64,000 bases of DNA, from NCBI RefSeq assembly GCF_001584725.1, contig NZ_CP014606.1, positions 558,001-622,000 of the forward strand, read 5' to 3'. Shown here piece by piece: positions 1 through 9,570 of the stretch (position 1 is its first letter; each line of letters begins with the position of its first letter). Both the position numbers and the translations under genes were made by a program. The notes beneath the pieces are model-generated. The model had not been told where the DNA came from and made no database searches. It saw only the letters and a program-made list of their open reading frames with translations. The stretch comes from an endosymbiont 'TC1' of Trimyema compressum. Lineage in GTDB: Bacteria > Bacillota > TC1.

Positions 1-275
1 TATTTAATGCTATTGATGTAAAACGCTATAAGCTATTTTCAACGATTCTCTATGTACTAATGGGCTAGGCAATTATTTTTACAATTCAGCCTTTAATTGC
101 TAACATTCCTTTAGGTGGTATTATTCTATTGGCTACAGGTGGGTTATTCTACACTTTAGGCTTGGTGTTTTATTTGATTAAAAGCAAAAAATATTTTTAT
201 AGTATTTGGCATATTTTTGTTTTGCTAGGAAGTGTTTGTCATATATTGGCTGTAATATTGTATGTACTCTTATAA
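1..275 (+). pseudogene. hemolysin III (YqfA/TrhA) family membrane protein, 3' part, nonsense mutation
   Basis: The frame starting at base 3 reads as the C-terminal half of a hemolysin III family membrane protein: a hydrophobic segment ending in LMG, then glycine-rich helices, then FYLIKSKKYF and SIWHIFVLLGS with the histidine typical of the last helices of this family. A TAG at 66-68 stands where the family usually has Trp (LMGW), so one G-to-A change (TGG to TAG) explains the break. The frame is otherwise open to TAA at 273-275. The 5' part lies outside the window. A terminator follows at once. Family members are membrane proteins of uncertain function related to PAQR receptors. Confidence 0.7.
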
Positions 276-293
276 GGATAGGAAAAGGTAAAT

Positions 294-323
294 AAAAAAG
301 GAACTGTGTACAGTTCCTTTTTT
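294..323 (+). terminator. rho-independent terminator after the hemolysin III remnant
   Basis: A 13-bp perfect stem (294-306 with 311-323) has a 4-base loop. It begins with six A and ends in a T run, so it can work in both directions. It lies 18 bases after the stop of the upstream remnant. Confidence 0.75.
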
Positions 324-440
324 GAGGTCATATGAAAAGTTTATCGGTAGTAGGTTATTTTTGTTTATAATGTTATTATAGAAGTTCAATATGAGGCATA
401 AGTGTAGTTTGAGTTAAGATTAGGAAAAGATTGGGTAATA

Positions 441-472
441 AAAATGGAGACTGGTAAAAGTCTCCATTTTTT
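441..472 (+). terminator. rho-independent terminator with no gene in front of it
   Basis: The stem 441-452 pairs with 459-470, followed by a T run. The 117 bases between this and the previous terminator have no convincing reading frame; a TATAAT lies at 366-371 without a good -35. It may end a small RNA or be left over from a deleted gene. From 475 to about 740 I see nothing recognisable. Confidence 0.6.
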
Positions 473-740
473 CGTTTGGAATAAACAAATATTCCAAAAC
501 AGGAATGAACATAGAAGAACAATATAGTAACTTCTAATATATGTATTATAAATTACCAGTGTGTTTTCGGTGTGAACTTATTGCTTTTATTTGAGAATAA
601 ATTGAAAATACAAACGATTTCATAATAGGATATTTTTATAAATAGGTGAAAAACTAAGTCGGTGATATAATAGAGCTATGTATTAATATACCATATTTAT
701 TTTCCGAGTATACTTTTCTAAGTTTTATAAAATATGAATT

Positions 741-829
741 GTATACCATTGGGTATAAAAGGAAACTTTTATACCTCCCGCATTTGGAAAGGAAGGGCAT
801 ATTTCAAATAAAGGGAGGTAATTTTTATG
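741..829 (+). promoter_or_regulatory. Moco/Tuco-like riboswitch candidate controlling translation of the aldehyde oxidoreductase gene
   Basis: Directly seen: a perfect 10-bp hairpin (752-761 with 766-775) closed by a GAAA loop, followed by ACCTCCCGCAT, TGGAAAGGAAGGG, and the ribosome binding site GGGAGG at 813-818. Bases 772-779 (TACCTCCC) are exactly complementary to 813-820 (GGGAGGTA). The ribosome binding site can therefore be hidden, and this pairing competes with the upper hairpin for bases 772-775. The CUCCCG...UGGAAAGG pattern and the place ahead of a tungsten/molybdenum enzyme gene resemble, from memory, the molybdenum/tungsten cofactor RNA family (Rfam MOCO_RNA_motif). The family assignment is inference. 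Confidence 0.55.
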
Positions 830-2656
830 TATGGTTATATGGGTAATGTATTAAGAGTTAATTTGACAAAAGGAACAACAGAAGTTGAAGCACTTAATAT
901 GGAGGATGCAAAAAAACTATATTGGGTCTAGAGGTTTAGGTGTTAAAACCTATATGGATGAAGTGAATCCTAAGATAGACGCATTAAGTGAAGAGAATAA
1001 GGTGATGATTGCAACAGGACCTTTAACAGGAACTTTTGCGCCAACAGGTGGTCGCTATATGGTTATTACAAAATCACCATTGACTGAAAGAATTGGAATT
1101 GCTAACCCTGGTGGTTATTTTGGTACACAGTTAAAAAAGCTGGAATTGATATGGTTATTATTGAAGGGAAGGCTTCAAAGCTAACATATCTTTTGATAGA
1201 GGAAAATCGTATTGAGTTAAAAGGTGCTAGCCATTTCTGGAGTAAGGTTCTGTCTGAAACTACTAAAATATTAGAAGAGGAAACTTCTTCTAAACATAAA
1301 ATTTTAGCTATTGGACCTGCTGGAGAAAACTTATCACCACAATGGCAGCTGTAATGAATGATATTGATAGAGCTGCCGGTAGAGGTGGACTATGTGTTGT
1401 TCTCGGCTTTAAAAACTTAAAAGCCATTGTAGCAAGAGGCAATAAAGAAGTGCCTCTTCCGGATAAAAATGCCTATTTAAAAACAGTAAAAGAGAAAGTT
1501 GAAAAACTTAAGAATGATCCAGTTGGTGGACAAGGTCTTCCGCTATATGGGACAGCAGTACTTGTAAATATTATTAATGAGCATGGCATTCATCCAAATA
1601 AAAATTTTCAAGATGGTTATTTAGACCCTGACACTATTGATAAAGTAAGTGGCGAAACACTAACTAAAGATTATTTAACTAGAAAAACGAATTGTGCATC
1701 ATGTCCCATTGGATGTGGCAGAGAGGTTAAGTTAGATGATGGACGTATTGTAGGGGGACCTTAGTATGAAACAATCTGGTCTTTTGGTGCAGATTGTTAT
1801 AATTTTGATTTGAATAATATTAATGAAGCTAATGAACTCTGTAATGAATATGGTTTAGATACAATTTCTGCTGGAGCAACAATAGCAGCAGCTATGGAAA
1901 TGTATGAGAAGGGCTATATTAAAGATAACGATATTAAAGCAGATGGACTTTCTTTAAAGCGGGGAGATGCTCTGATGCTATTTTGCAGTGGCTACATAAA
2001 ACTGGTAGAAATGAAGGTTTTGGTGCCAAGCTTGCTGAGGGCTCCTATAGTTTATGTGAATCTTTTGGGCATCCAGAATTATCTATGTCTGTAAAAAACA
2101 AGAGATTGCAGCCTATGATCCAAGGGGCTCAAAAGGAATTGTACTTAACTATGCAACTAGCAATAGAGGTGGTTGTCACATTAAAGGCTATATGATTAAT
2201 GCAGAAATTTTAGGCTATCCAGTAAAAGTAGATCGCTTTACAGAAGATGAGGAAAAATTGCAACTACCATTTTATTCCAAGATTTAACTTCTTTAGTTGA
2301 TGCCATGGGTATTTGTATTTTCACTACATTTGGTTTAAAAGATGTTCAGGATTATGTGGATTTAATGAATGGTTGCTGTGGAACTAACCACACTATTGAG
2401 TCACTTTTAGAAGCAGGAGCACGAATTTGGCAACTTGAGCGACTTTATAATATAGAAAATAGGCTAACCCCGTCAAGAAGATACGCTGCCTAAGCGTTTA
2501 ATTGAGGAGTCATTGAAAAAAGGTCCTTCAGCAAATGAAAAAATTGATATTAATAGTATGATTACTGAATACTATCAACAAAGAGGTTGGGATAACGAGG
2601 GTATAATGTTAATTGAAACAGCGGAGAAATTTGGAATTTCAGAGTATCTGAAATAG
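827..2656 (+). pseudogene. aor: tungsten-dependent aldehyde:ferredoxin oxidoreductase, multiply frameshifted
   Basis: This is the remnant of a full-length (about 610 codon) aldehyde:ferredoxin oxidoreductase, the tungstopterin enzyme that interconverts aldehydes and carboxylic acids with ferredoxin. It starts MYGYMGNVLRVNL, eight bases after GGGAGG. Recognisable blocks include ATGPLTGTFAPTGGRY, IGPAGEN, MNDIDRAAGRGG, the iron-sulfur motif CASCPIGC, and near the end LMNGCCGTNHTIESLLEAG. The frame breaks in the A run near 907, near 1140 and 1337, at a TAG at 1762-1764 (GGP-stop-YETIWSFG, normally GGPEYET), near 2000 and 2080, and again before the end. Ribosome binding site and 5' RNA remain in place. 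Translation of the cofactor-binding core is impossible without several repairs. Confidence 0.9.
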
Positions 2657-2665
2657 GAAGTGTAG

Positions 2666-2896
2666 TTGCATATTATAGAAGGAAGGATAGAAGTTCGATT
2701 GTTTGCATATCTTAGGGATGGCAGGGGACGACGGTTATACCTTGAAGAGAAAACAGTAAGGTCTATCCTAAAAACATTAAAAATAGAATCAGATGAAATA
2801 TCTATTCTATTAATAAATGGCAGGGACGGGCTTTTAGATACTCCTTTAAAAGAAGGTGATGTTGTTTCTTTATTTCCACCAGTAGGAGGCGGATAA
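2666..2896 (+). CDS. MoaD/ThiS-like sulfur carrier protein of the aldehyde oxidoreductase locus
   Basis: This 76-residue ubiquitin-fold protein ends in PPVGGG; the terminal Gly-Gly is the site activated by MoeB/ThiF-type enzymes in pterin cofactor synthesis. Core strands are visible as IEVRLFAYLRDG, LINGRDG and LKEGDVVSLFPP. I take the TTG at 2666 as the start because AGGAAG lies just upstream, although the family usually begins near IEVRLFA. Its stop overlaps the ATG of the MoeB-like gene (TAATG). It is the only open frame of the three-gene locus, and its partner genes are broken, so it is probably functionless or only recently freed from selection. Confidence 0.75.
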   Translation: MHIIEGRIEVRLFAYLRDGRGRRLYLEEKTVRSILKTLKIESDEISILLINGRDGLLDTPLKEGDVVSLFPPVGGG

Positions 2897-3584
2897 TGAT
2901 TAGTGAACGTTACTTAAAAAATATGAATGCTTTCTCTCTGAAGAAGAGCTTGTCTTATTAACCCGCAAAAAGTGGTAGTTGTGGGTTGTGGCGGTTTGGG
3001 TGGCTATGTTATCGAAATCCTAGGGCGCTTTGGTATTGGCTATTTGAAAATTATTGATGGTGATGTTTTTGCACCCTCTAATTTAAATAGGCAAGTATTT
3101 GCTTTTCAATCATCAATAGGCAGAAATAAGGCAGAATTTACAAAAGAAGCTATGAAAGATATTAATGAGGAAATTAAAGTTGTAGCAGTAGCACAAATGC
3201 TTGGAGAAGATAATGCTGAAATTCATTTAAAGAAAATGGATTTAGTTGTTGATTGTCTTGATAATATTAATACAAGCTTGTTGTTGCAAGACTTTTGCAA
3301 AAAAAGTTTAATATTCCTTTGGTCTATGGTGCTATAGGTGGGTTTTATGGTCAAGTAACTACTATTTTTTCAGGGGATGATACTTTAAATTTTCTTTATA
3401 AAAAAGATCAGATTGGAATTGAAAAGAAAATGGGAAATCCTTCTTTTATTCTAGCTTTAGTAGCTTCTATCGAATGTAGTGAATCTCTTAAATGTCTTTT
3501 GGATAAAGGAGAATTATTGAGAAAAAAGTACTGAGAATTGACAGCTTAAATAATGAATTTGAAGTTTTAGATTTTGGATTATAA
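2896..3584 (+). pseudogene. MoeB/ThiF/HesA-type adenylyltransferase, frameshifted
   Basis: The family adenylates the C-terminal glycine of MoaD/ThiS proteins. The nucleotide-binding motif VVVGCGGLGGYV is seen at about 2980, followed by IIDGDVFAPSNLNRQVF and DLVVDCLDN, then PLVYGAIGGFYGQV in another frame. The gene starts at ATG 2896 (MISERYLKNMNAFS), but the frame breaks near 2935, in the A-rich stretch near 3300 and near 3525; the last frame ends in VLDFGL at 3584. A terminator follows. Together with the two upstream genes it forms the usual AOR-MoaD-MoeB cassette, now dead. Confidence 0.85.
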
Positions 3585-3587
3585 AAT

Positions 3588-3619
3588 AAAAAAGCTCTCT
3601 ATACCTAGAGAACTTTTTG
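3588..3619 (+). terminator. rho-independent terminator, bidirectional
   Basis: The stem 3588-3601 pairs with 3606-3619 (AAAGCTCTCTA / TAGAGAACTTTT, one mismatch), followed by a T run. It ends the aldehyde oxidoreductase cassette and may also serve the convergent DUF4190 gene. Confidence 0.65.
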
Positions 3620-3642
3620 TTTTTTAGTAATAGTAGTAAGGG

Positions 3643-3927
3643 TTAAAATATATTGCTGAAGAAATTTGATCCGTCTGACATAACGGCAACTCCCCAGAAC
3701 ATTAAGAAAATAAGACTTAATATTAATGTAATACTTGATAGTATTGTGCCTGCAATTGCCATACCGCCTTCTTTTTTACGAATACCAATAATACCCAATA
3801 CAAGGCCTGGGATTCCTAAAAAAGGAGCAATAAATGGCATGAAACACATGCAGAAAAAACTTGTTAATATGCCAATGATTCCGAGCACTAAACTAGCAAT
3901 AGCCAATCCTTTATTTGATTGTTCCAT
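3643..3927 (-). CDS. DUF4190 small membrane protein
   Basis: The product is about 94 residues with two to three hydrophobic segments and the glycine-rich pattern GLAIASLVLGIIGIL ... PGLVLGIIGIRKKEGGMAIAG ... ILSLIFLMFWG, which I recognise as the DUF4190 fold of Gram-positive membrane proteins. The frame is open upstream to 3972, but the ATG at 3927 has AAAGGAG six bases before it, so I start there. Function is unknown for the family. It is intact among broken neighbours. Confidence 0.7.
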   Translation of the reverse strand: MEQSNKGLAIASLVLGIIGILTSFFCMCFMPFIAPFLGIPGLVLGIIGIRKKEGGMAIAGTILSSITLILSLIFLMFWGVAVMSDGSNFFSNIF

Positions 3928-4028
3928 CTTTTTCTCCTTTAGAGTTATTTGAAAACATTTAACTGTTTTCATTGGTTATAGAATCATTATATCATGAGCC
4001 ATGGATTAAGTAAATTGTTGGAGTATGG

Positions 4029-4034
4029 TATAAT
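4029..4034 (+). promoter_or_regulatory. putative -10 element (TATAAT) of the flavodoxin-family gene
   Basis: TATAAT lies 30 bases ahead of the TTG start, with AAGGAGTGAGG in between. No clear -35 box is seen at 17 bases (TTAAGT only). Confidence 0.35.
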
Positions 4035-4063
4035 ATTAGAAAAGAAAACAAGGAGTGAGGATT

Positions 4064-4525
4064 TTGAAAACGGTTATTGTGATTGGTTCTCCTAATGGAA
4101 ACGGACAGACAAAAATGTTAGCAGACTATGTTGCGGCTGAAATAGGAGGCGATATTTCTTTTATTGATGTTTATAAAAAATATTAAACCTTGTATTGATT
4201 GTAGAGCTTGCTATAAAAATCGAGGTTGTTCAATTAAAAATAATGATATGCATCTTTTATATGAAGCAGCTGAAAATGCCGATAATTTTATTTTAGCTTC
4301 TCCTATACATTTTGGTAATTTAACGGGAAAGATGCTAGCTGCTTTAGTCGATTCCAGACTTATTGGGCTTCCAAATATGTACGGAAAGATTATAAAGAAA
4401 TTATGCAGAAGCCTAAAAAAAGGGCTTCTATTAATAACTTCAGGGACTAAAACAGATAAAAAGATGTTAAAGATAATGTTTTAGTGCTAGAAAAAGCTAA
4501 AAGATTAAGTTTGTTGTTGAAATAG
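4064..4525 (+). pseudogene. NADPH-dependent FMN reductase / iron-sulfur flavoprotein family, frameshifted
   Basis: The start VIVIGSPNGNGQTKMLADYV is the phosphate-binding loop of the flavodoxin-like fold. After a break in the A run near 4175 the frame continues with CIDCRACYKNRGC, a cysteine cluster of the iron-sulfur flavoprotein type, and then NFILASPIHFGNLTGKMLAALVD. A second break near 4455 leads to a short tail ending at 4525. TTG at 4064 is the likely start after AAGGAGTGAGG. The protein would have been a cytosolic flavin-dependent electron-transfer enzyme; substrate unknown. Confidence 0.8.
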
Positions 4526-4570
4526 TAGAAAAAGGCTTTACAAGATTTGATGCTTCTGTTAGAATTAAAT

Positions 4571-4672
4571 CATTCATCAAGAGAAGTTGAGGGACTAGGC
4601 CCTATGACGCTTCAGCAACCTGCTAAAGGCAAGGTGCTAATTCCTATCAGAAATTATTCTGGGAGATGACGT
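4571..4672 (+). ncRNA. SAM-I (S-box) riboswitch
   Basis: The S-box signature is clear: ATCAAGAGAAGTTGAGGGACT, then GGCCCTATGACGCTTCAGCAACCTG, AAGGCAAGGTGCTAATTCC, and the closing GGGAGATGA. Such RNAs bind S-adenosylmethionine and end transcription of methionine and sulfur genes when it is abundant. A terminator follows at 4696-4726, and then the O-acetylhomoserine sulfhydrylase gene, a standard target. The RNA core looks intact while its target gene is broken. Confidence 0.93.
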
Positions 4673-4695
4673 GAAACTTTTATAGAGTGAACAAA

Positions 4696-4726
4696 ATTCT
4701 TCCAAGTAGCTTGGAAGAATTTTTTT
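4696..4726 (+). terminator. riboswitch-controlled terminator
   Basis: A perfect 10-bp stem (4696-4705 with 4711-4720), 5-base loop and six T residues sit between the S-box core and the sulfhydrylase gene, as expected for the expression platform. Confidence 0.88.
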
Positions 4727-4745
4727 ATACAAGGAGGTACTATTG

Positions 4746-6034
<1,289 letters not shown>

Positions 6035-6045
6035 GGACGGTTATT

Positions 6046-6498
6046 ATGATTTTAAGAGCACTTAAGGAACAAGATAGAAAAGATTTTATTGAAATGTGCC
6101 TTGATTTTTATTCTGGAGAAGCTGTTTTACACACTATTCCAGAAGAAAATATTATAAAGACTTTTGAAGCAATTATTCAGGGTAATCCTTATATTAAAGG
6201 TCATATTATTGAAGGCGCTGGAGAAATAGCTGGCTATGGTTTACATTGGCTTTATTGGAGTAATGAAGCTGGTGGGCTCATGTGCTTTATTGATGAAATT
6301 TATGTAAAAGCTGAGTACCGTGGACAACGTTTAGGTACAGAATACTTGGAATCCTTAAAAGAGATTTACAAGGATTTAGTTGTTGGATTTAGATTGGAAG
6401 TATCTGCTGAAAATGATAGAGCAACTAAGCTTTATGAAAGATTAGGTTTTGAAAGTTTAGATTATGACCAAATGATTAGAATTAAAGGATCTATTTAA
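6046..6498 (+). CDS. GNAT family N-acetyltransferase
   Basis: This 150-residue single-domain GNAT protein carries the acetyl-CoA pyrophosphate loop in YRGQRLGTEYLESL and the C-terminal EVSAENDRATKLYERLGFES typical of the fold. ATG 6046 follows AAGGACGG. It lies 12 bases after the sulfhydrylase remnant and was probably read with it from the S-box promoter. The acceptor substrate cannot be told from sequence. The gene is intact, unlike its operon partner. Confidence 0.85.
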   Translation: MILRALKEQDRKDFIEMCLDFYSGEAVLHTIPEENIIKTFEAIIQGNPYIKGHIIEGAGEIAGYGLHWLYWSNEAGGLMCFIDEIYVKAEYRGQRLGTEYLESLKEIYKDLVVGFRLEVSAENDRATKLYERLGFESLDYDQMIRIKGSI

Positions 6499-6576
6499 AT
6501 ATTCTTAGAGTGTTATTATTAAAAGGGCAGAGGATTAATGAAGTAGTCAATAATTAAGAGGCATAAAAAGACTGAA

Positions 6577-7093
6577 TTAAACCACCTGTTCAATTCTAAA
6601 TCGGACAGGTGGTTTTCCATTAAGTTTCCGAACAGGCCTAATATAATTAAAATAGTGAATTGTTTTAGCGACTACAGAGCGTAAATCATCTTCTAACCAA
6701 TAACGGGGCGGAATTGAAAACGCAAAACATCTTTAAACCTGCCAAAGAAACTTTCCGTAATGGCATTATCTTTTGGGTTATCGACTCTTGACATACTTTG
6801 AACAACATTATATTCTCTAAGCAAGGCTTGATAAGCTGATGAAGTGTATTGAATACCTTGGTCACGGTGTAAAAGGATAGGGTAATCAAGTACGCTTTGT
6901 TTTTCCAGAAACCTTTTTGCGGAGTCTAGAACAAATTTCATACCAAGAGAATCACTTAATTCCCATTCTATAATTTCATTGTTGAGAGGTTTTTTCTAGA
7001 TTCTCCTGACAAGTATCGCTTTACTATTGATAGCTTTTCTTCTTTACTGTGAAAGGTATATTCTTTTCTCATTTTCTCACCGTCTTTTTTCAT
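6577..7093 (-). mobile_element. IS3 family (IS150-like) element remnant, internally deleted
   Basis: On the minus strand, the part from 7093 to about 7010 encodes the beginning of an IS3-type OrfA (MRKEYTFHSKEEKLSIVKRYLSGE). It then jumps, out of frame, to the C-terminal half of an OrfB integrase: SDSLGMKFVLDSAKRF, HRDQGIQYTSSAY, then NPKDNAITESFFGRFKD with the late DDE glutamate. A frameshift in a CCCC run near 6710 separates this from YWLEDDLRSVVAKTIHYFNYIRP. The middle, with the first catalytic aspartate, is missing, so the element cannot transpose on its own. I could not define both terminal repeats. Confidence 0.8.
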
Positions 7094-7102
7094 TATATAA
7101 CA

Positions 7103-7140
7103 AAAGATAGGAGACACGTCTTTTTGTGTCTCCTATCTTT
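7103..7140 (-). terminator. rho-independent terminator after crcB (bidirectional)
   Basis: A perfect 15-bp stem (7103-7117 with 7126-7140) with an 8-base loop, flanked by A and T runs, lies downstream of crcB on the minus strand. Confidence 0.75.
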
Positions 7141-7170
7141 ATACTATTTCAACAATTAGCTTCTGTCCTT

Positions 7171-7556
7171 TTAATTTCTGCTAAAAATTAGTTTTCCTAG
7201 AAAAATACCAAGTGCAACACCAAGAAAACAAAAAAATAGTGTTAGAGATAGATTAATCAATCCTTTAGCAATAGCACCATTAGTAAACAGGGAAATGGTT
7301 TCGTAACTAAAAGTTGAAAATGTTGTGAAACCACCTAAAAAGCCAGTTATTAAAAATGGCATAAAGGGATTGTTTTTGCCTGATGAAAGAAAGTAGGACA
7401 TTAAAAAACCTATTAAAAAACAGCCTATTACATTGGCTAGCAATGTGCCTAATGGAAAAAGGCGTCACTCCACCATTTCAAGGTAGCTAAGGAGACTAAA
7501 TAGCGGCTGATAGCACCTAATCCACCACCTAAACCAATTAAAAGAATAACTTGCAT
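7171..7556 (-). pseudogene. crcB: CrcB/Fluc fluoride channel, single frameshift
   Basis: Fluc proteins are small dual-topology membrane channels that export fluoride. The frame from ATG 7556 reads MQVILLIGLGGGLGAISRYLVS, the conserved N-terminal helix, and then meets a stop after DAFFH. Adding one T in the T run near 7457 restores FFPLGTLLANVIGCFLIGF, and the rest (FLGGFTTFSTFSYETI, the signature helix break) is open to 7171. One base loss therefore explains the defect. No fluoride riboswitch is seen upstream. Confidence 0.85.
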
Positions 7557-7679
7557 TGTGTATTCACCTTATTTCTTTTTTTATTGTTTATAATTATATC
7601 ATATCATTAGCATTAAAGTTATAGCTGGTATTCAAGATAGATGGTATAATGATAAAAAGAACTGATGGAGGGCTAGCAA

Positions 7680-7876
7680 ATGAAAAAATATTTTATTACT
7701 GCACCAATACATGAAGTACTTGTAAAAAAGCTCGTGTTTGGCTGGAAGAAAAGGGATATGAGATTGAGTATAGAAATTTTGAGAGAGAACCTCTAACCGA
7801 AGGAGAAATTAAAAGTCTTGCAGAAAAAGCTGGTGTTACATCAGTTGGTCTTTTAAATCCTAAAGAAAGAGGCATT
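7680..7876 (+). pseudogene. ArsC/Spx-type thioredoxin-fold protein, broken and truncated by an IS
   Basis: The frame after the first break reads STCKKARVWLEEKGYEIEYRNF, followed by EREPLTEGEIKSLAEKAGV and LLNPKERG, the arsenate reductase/Spx pattern. The first cysteine codon of the CxxC motif has become TGA and the N-terminal frame (MKKYFITAP from ATG 7680) is shifted against it. The C-terminal third is missing because the sequence runs into the cut end of an IS3 element near 7877. A TATAAT lies at 7645-7650. Confidence 0.7.
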
Positions 7877-8284
7877 TAAATTAATATAGGTAATGTCACT
7901 AGCCCAGACTTGATTGGGCTGAGGAACATTAAAATTTTGATTTAGGTAGTTAGGGCAATCAAAATTGGGAATAGACCTCGGATGAATAAACCGAAGTTTG
8001 ATAGTAGGCATTTTAGGAAGATTCATGTCAGTCATCAGGCGGCTCGCTCTACCAATACTGATGTTGATGCCATAGTCATAGGAAAGAAGAGCCTTAATCT
8101 TAGATGGGCCAATACGTCTCTTAGTAAGATGACAAATCTCGAGAATAAGCTGACGGAGTTTTTAATTCTCAATAGTTCTAGGAGAAAGTTTTTCCGAAAA
8201 GTATTTGTAATAGGAGCTGCGGTTCACTTTAAGGACATGACAAAGAAAAGAGATAGCGTGCTGAAAACGAAGGGTATGAACAGC
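7877..8284 (-). pseudogene. IS3/IS150-type transposase OrfB, nonsense mutation and 3' truncation
   Basis: It reads AVHTLRFQHAISFLCHVLKVNRSSYYKY, then LILEICHLTKRRIGPSKI and SVGRASRLMTDMNLP, then NQVWASDITYI with the first catalytic Asp, and ends at the joint near 7877. A TAA (complement of 8162-8164) interrupts the sequence after PRTIEN. The Asp and Glu of the second half of the catalytic triad are absent. Confidence 0.8.
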
Positions 8285-8286
8285 CA

Positions 8287-8568
8287 TTAATCTTTGTCTG
8301 AGTGAGGCGTGAATATGGCAATTGCTTTTTTTAAAATGATATTTTCCTCCTCGAGTCGAGCATTACGCTTTTGAAGATCCTTAATCTGCTTAGCGGTTAG
8401 AATAGTATCATCATCAATTCTAACCTGAGAATAAAGTTTAATCCACTTGTGTAAAGCAGACATGGAGACACCATATTCTTTAGAAAGTTGGGATTGAGTT
8501 TTACCGTTTTGGTGTAAATTAACAATACTTTTTTTAAATTCTTCATCGTATTTCTTGTAATTATTCAT
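8287..8568 (-). CDS. IS3/IS150-type transposase OrfA
   Basis: The 93-residue helix-turn-helix protein begins MNNYKKYDEEFKKSIV, has SKEYGVSMSALHKWIKLY as recognition helix, and ends in a leucine-zipper-like stretch (LQKRNARLEEENIILKKA), the standard OrfA design. An A7G run (complement of 8325-8332) near its end is a likely slippery site for the -1 frameshift that makes the OrfAB transposase. Its stop overlaps the ATG of orfB. Intact, but its partner is not. Confidence 0.85.
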   Translation of the reverse strand: MNNYKKYDEEFKKSIVNLHQNGKTQSQLSKEYGVSMSALHKWIKLYSQVRIDDDTILTAKQIKDLQKRNARLEEENIILKKAIAIFTPHSDKD

Positions 8569-8640
8569 AATTTTATCCTTTCTTATGTGTCTACTTATTT
8601 AAAACATGTTTCACTTTTTCCTGTCTACTTTTTTAGTATA

Positions 8641-9257
8641 TGTCCAAGATTAATGCTAATGGAGGAGTAGCTACATATGTTAAACATGATGTAGCTTCAG
8701 AGATTGATTGGAAAAATGTTGTTAATATGGCTATAGCTGAATATGGACAGTTAGATATTGTAGTGAATAATGCTGGTGTATCTTTCGAAAAGCCACTTGA
8801 AGAAGTTACTTTAGAAGATTGGAATTGGGTTATGAATATAAATGTTGAGAGTGTTTTTTAAGTTATAAATTGTGTGTGCCTATTATGATAGAAAGAGGTG
8901 GCTCTTTTGTTAATATTTCTTCAATGGCAGGATTAGTAGGTAATTCAGGTTCAGGTGCTGGAACCTTACACTGCAAGTAAAGGCGCAGTTCGCATGTTAA
9001 CTAAAGCGGCAGCTGTAGATTATGGGCCATTTAAAATTCGCTCGAACTCTATTCATCCTGGCGTTATTAAAACAGCTATGAGTGAAAACTTATTTTCAAA
9101 TGAACAAATGCTTAACTGGTTTAGATCCTTGACACCAATGCCGTATTTGGGAGAACCTTCAGATGTGGTTAACGGCGTTCTGTATTTAGCTTCAGATGAA
9201 TCTAAGTTTGTTAATGGGGCTGAGTTAGCCATCGATGGTGGCGTTGTAGCAAAATAG
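8641..9257 (+). pseudogene. short-chain dehydrogenase/reductase, 5' end lost and frameshifted
   Basis: The Rossmann-type SDR is recognised by LDIVVNNAGVSFEKPLEEV (NNAG motif), VNISSMAGLVGNSGSG, the active site YTASKGAVRML (Tyr-x3-Lys) and the end LYLASDESKFVNGAELAIDGG. The N-terminal glycine motif for NAD(P) is missing because the sequence begins at the IS end near 8640. Further breaks lie at TAA 8859-8861 and near 8965. Substrate cannot be told. A terminator follows. Confidence 0.88.
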
Positions 9258-9260
9258 AAA

Positions 9261-9298
9261 TAAAAGGTATTATCAGAGAATTGATAATACCTTTTATT
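9261..9298 (+). terminator. rho-independent terminator after the SDR remnant
   Basis: A perfect 14-bp stem (9261-9274 with 9283-9296) and an A/T-rich tail. From here to 9570 (about 270 bases) I see no gene or known RNA. Confidence 0.8.
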
Positions 9299-9570
9299 AT
9301 GATTTTTATTTCTAATAAGTGAAGAAATGATAGTGTCAGTATAGGGCTTAAATATAAATAGGAAATTGTTTTAATGTTGTTTTTCCATAAATAGAGAGAG
9401 CTCCTTTTCTGAAGTTGGATTTCATAAAACCTATAGTAAAACTATACCTTATCAATTTGTAAAATACTTCAAAATCTTGAATTTTAAAGGAATTTTAGCC
9501 CTTTCTTGTTTCTAATTATTCTGATAAAATAAAGGTTATAGTATAAATTTAAAATATCTAGGAGGCATAG

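Larger units (their letters stand above)
7877..8640 (-). mobile_element. IS3 family (IS150 group) element, right part deleted
   Basis: On the minus strand the element enters at about 8640 with TATACTAAAAAAGTAGACAGG, the kind of end seen in IS150-group elements. It carries orfA (8287-8568) and the first part of orfB up to QVWASDITYIN, where it stops at the joint with arsC. The second half of orfB with the rest of the DDE triad and the other terminal repeat are missing. It is flanked by two different truncated genes (arsC and a dehydrogenase), so the copy marks a rearrangement or deletion joint rather than a simple insertion. Confidence 0.8.

Noticed and set aside
3653-3952. A 99-codon plus-strand frame opposite the DUF4190 gene
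   Set aside because: The minus-strand frame has the membrane pattern and a ribosome binding site; the plus frame has neither.
7557-7680. Fluoride riboswitch upstream of crcB
   Set aside because: The leader on the minus strand lacks the GGNGATGG core and any stable hairpin of that type.
7982-8290. A 102-codon plus-strand frame within the IS3 remnant
   Set aside because: The minus strand encodes OrfB across the same bases with clear integrase motifs; the plus frame has no support.
8325-8332. Other frameshifts in the window as programmed frameshifts
   Set aside because: Only the A7G site in the IS OrfA fits a known programmed -1 event. The remaining genes carry several shifts in both directions without slippery motifs and downstream structures.
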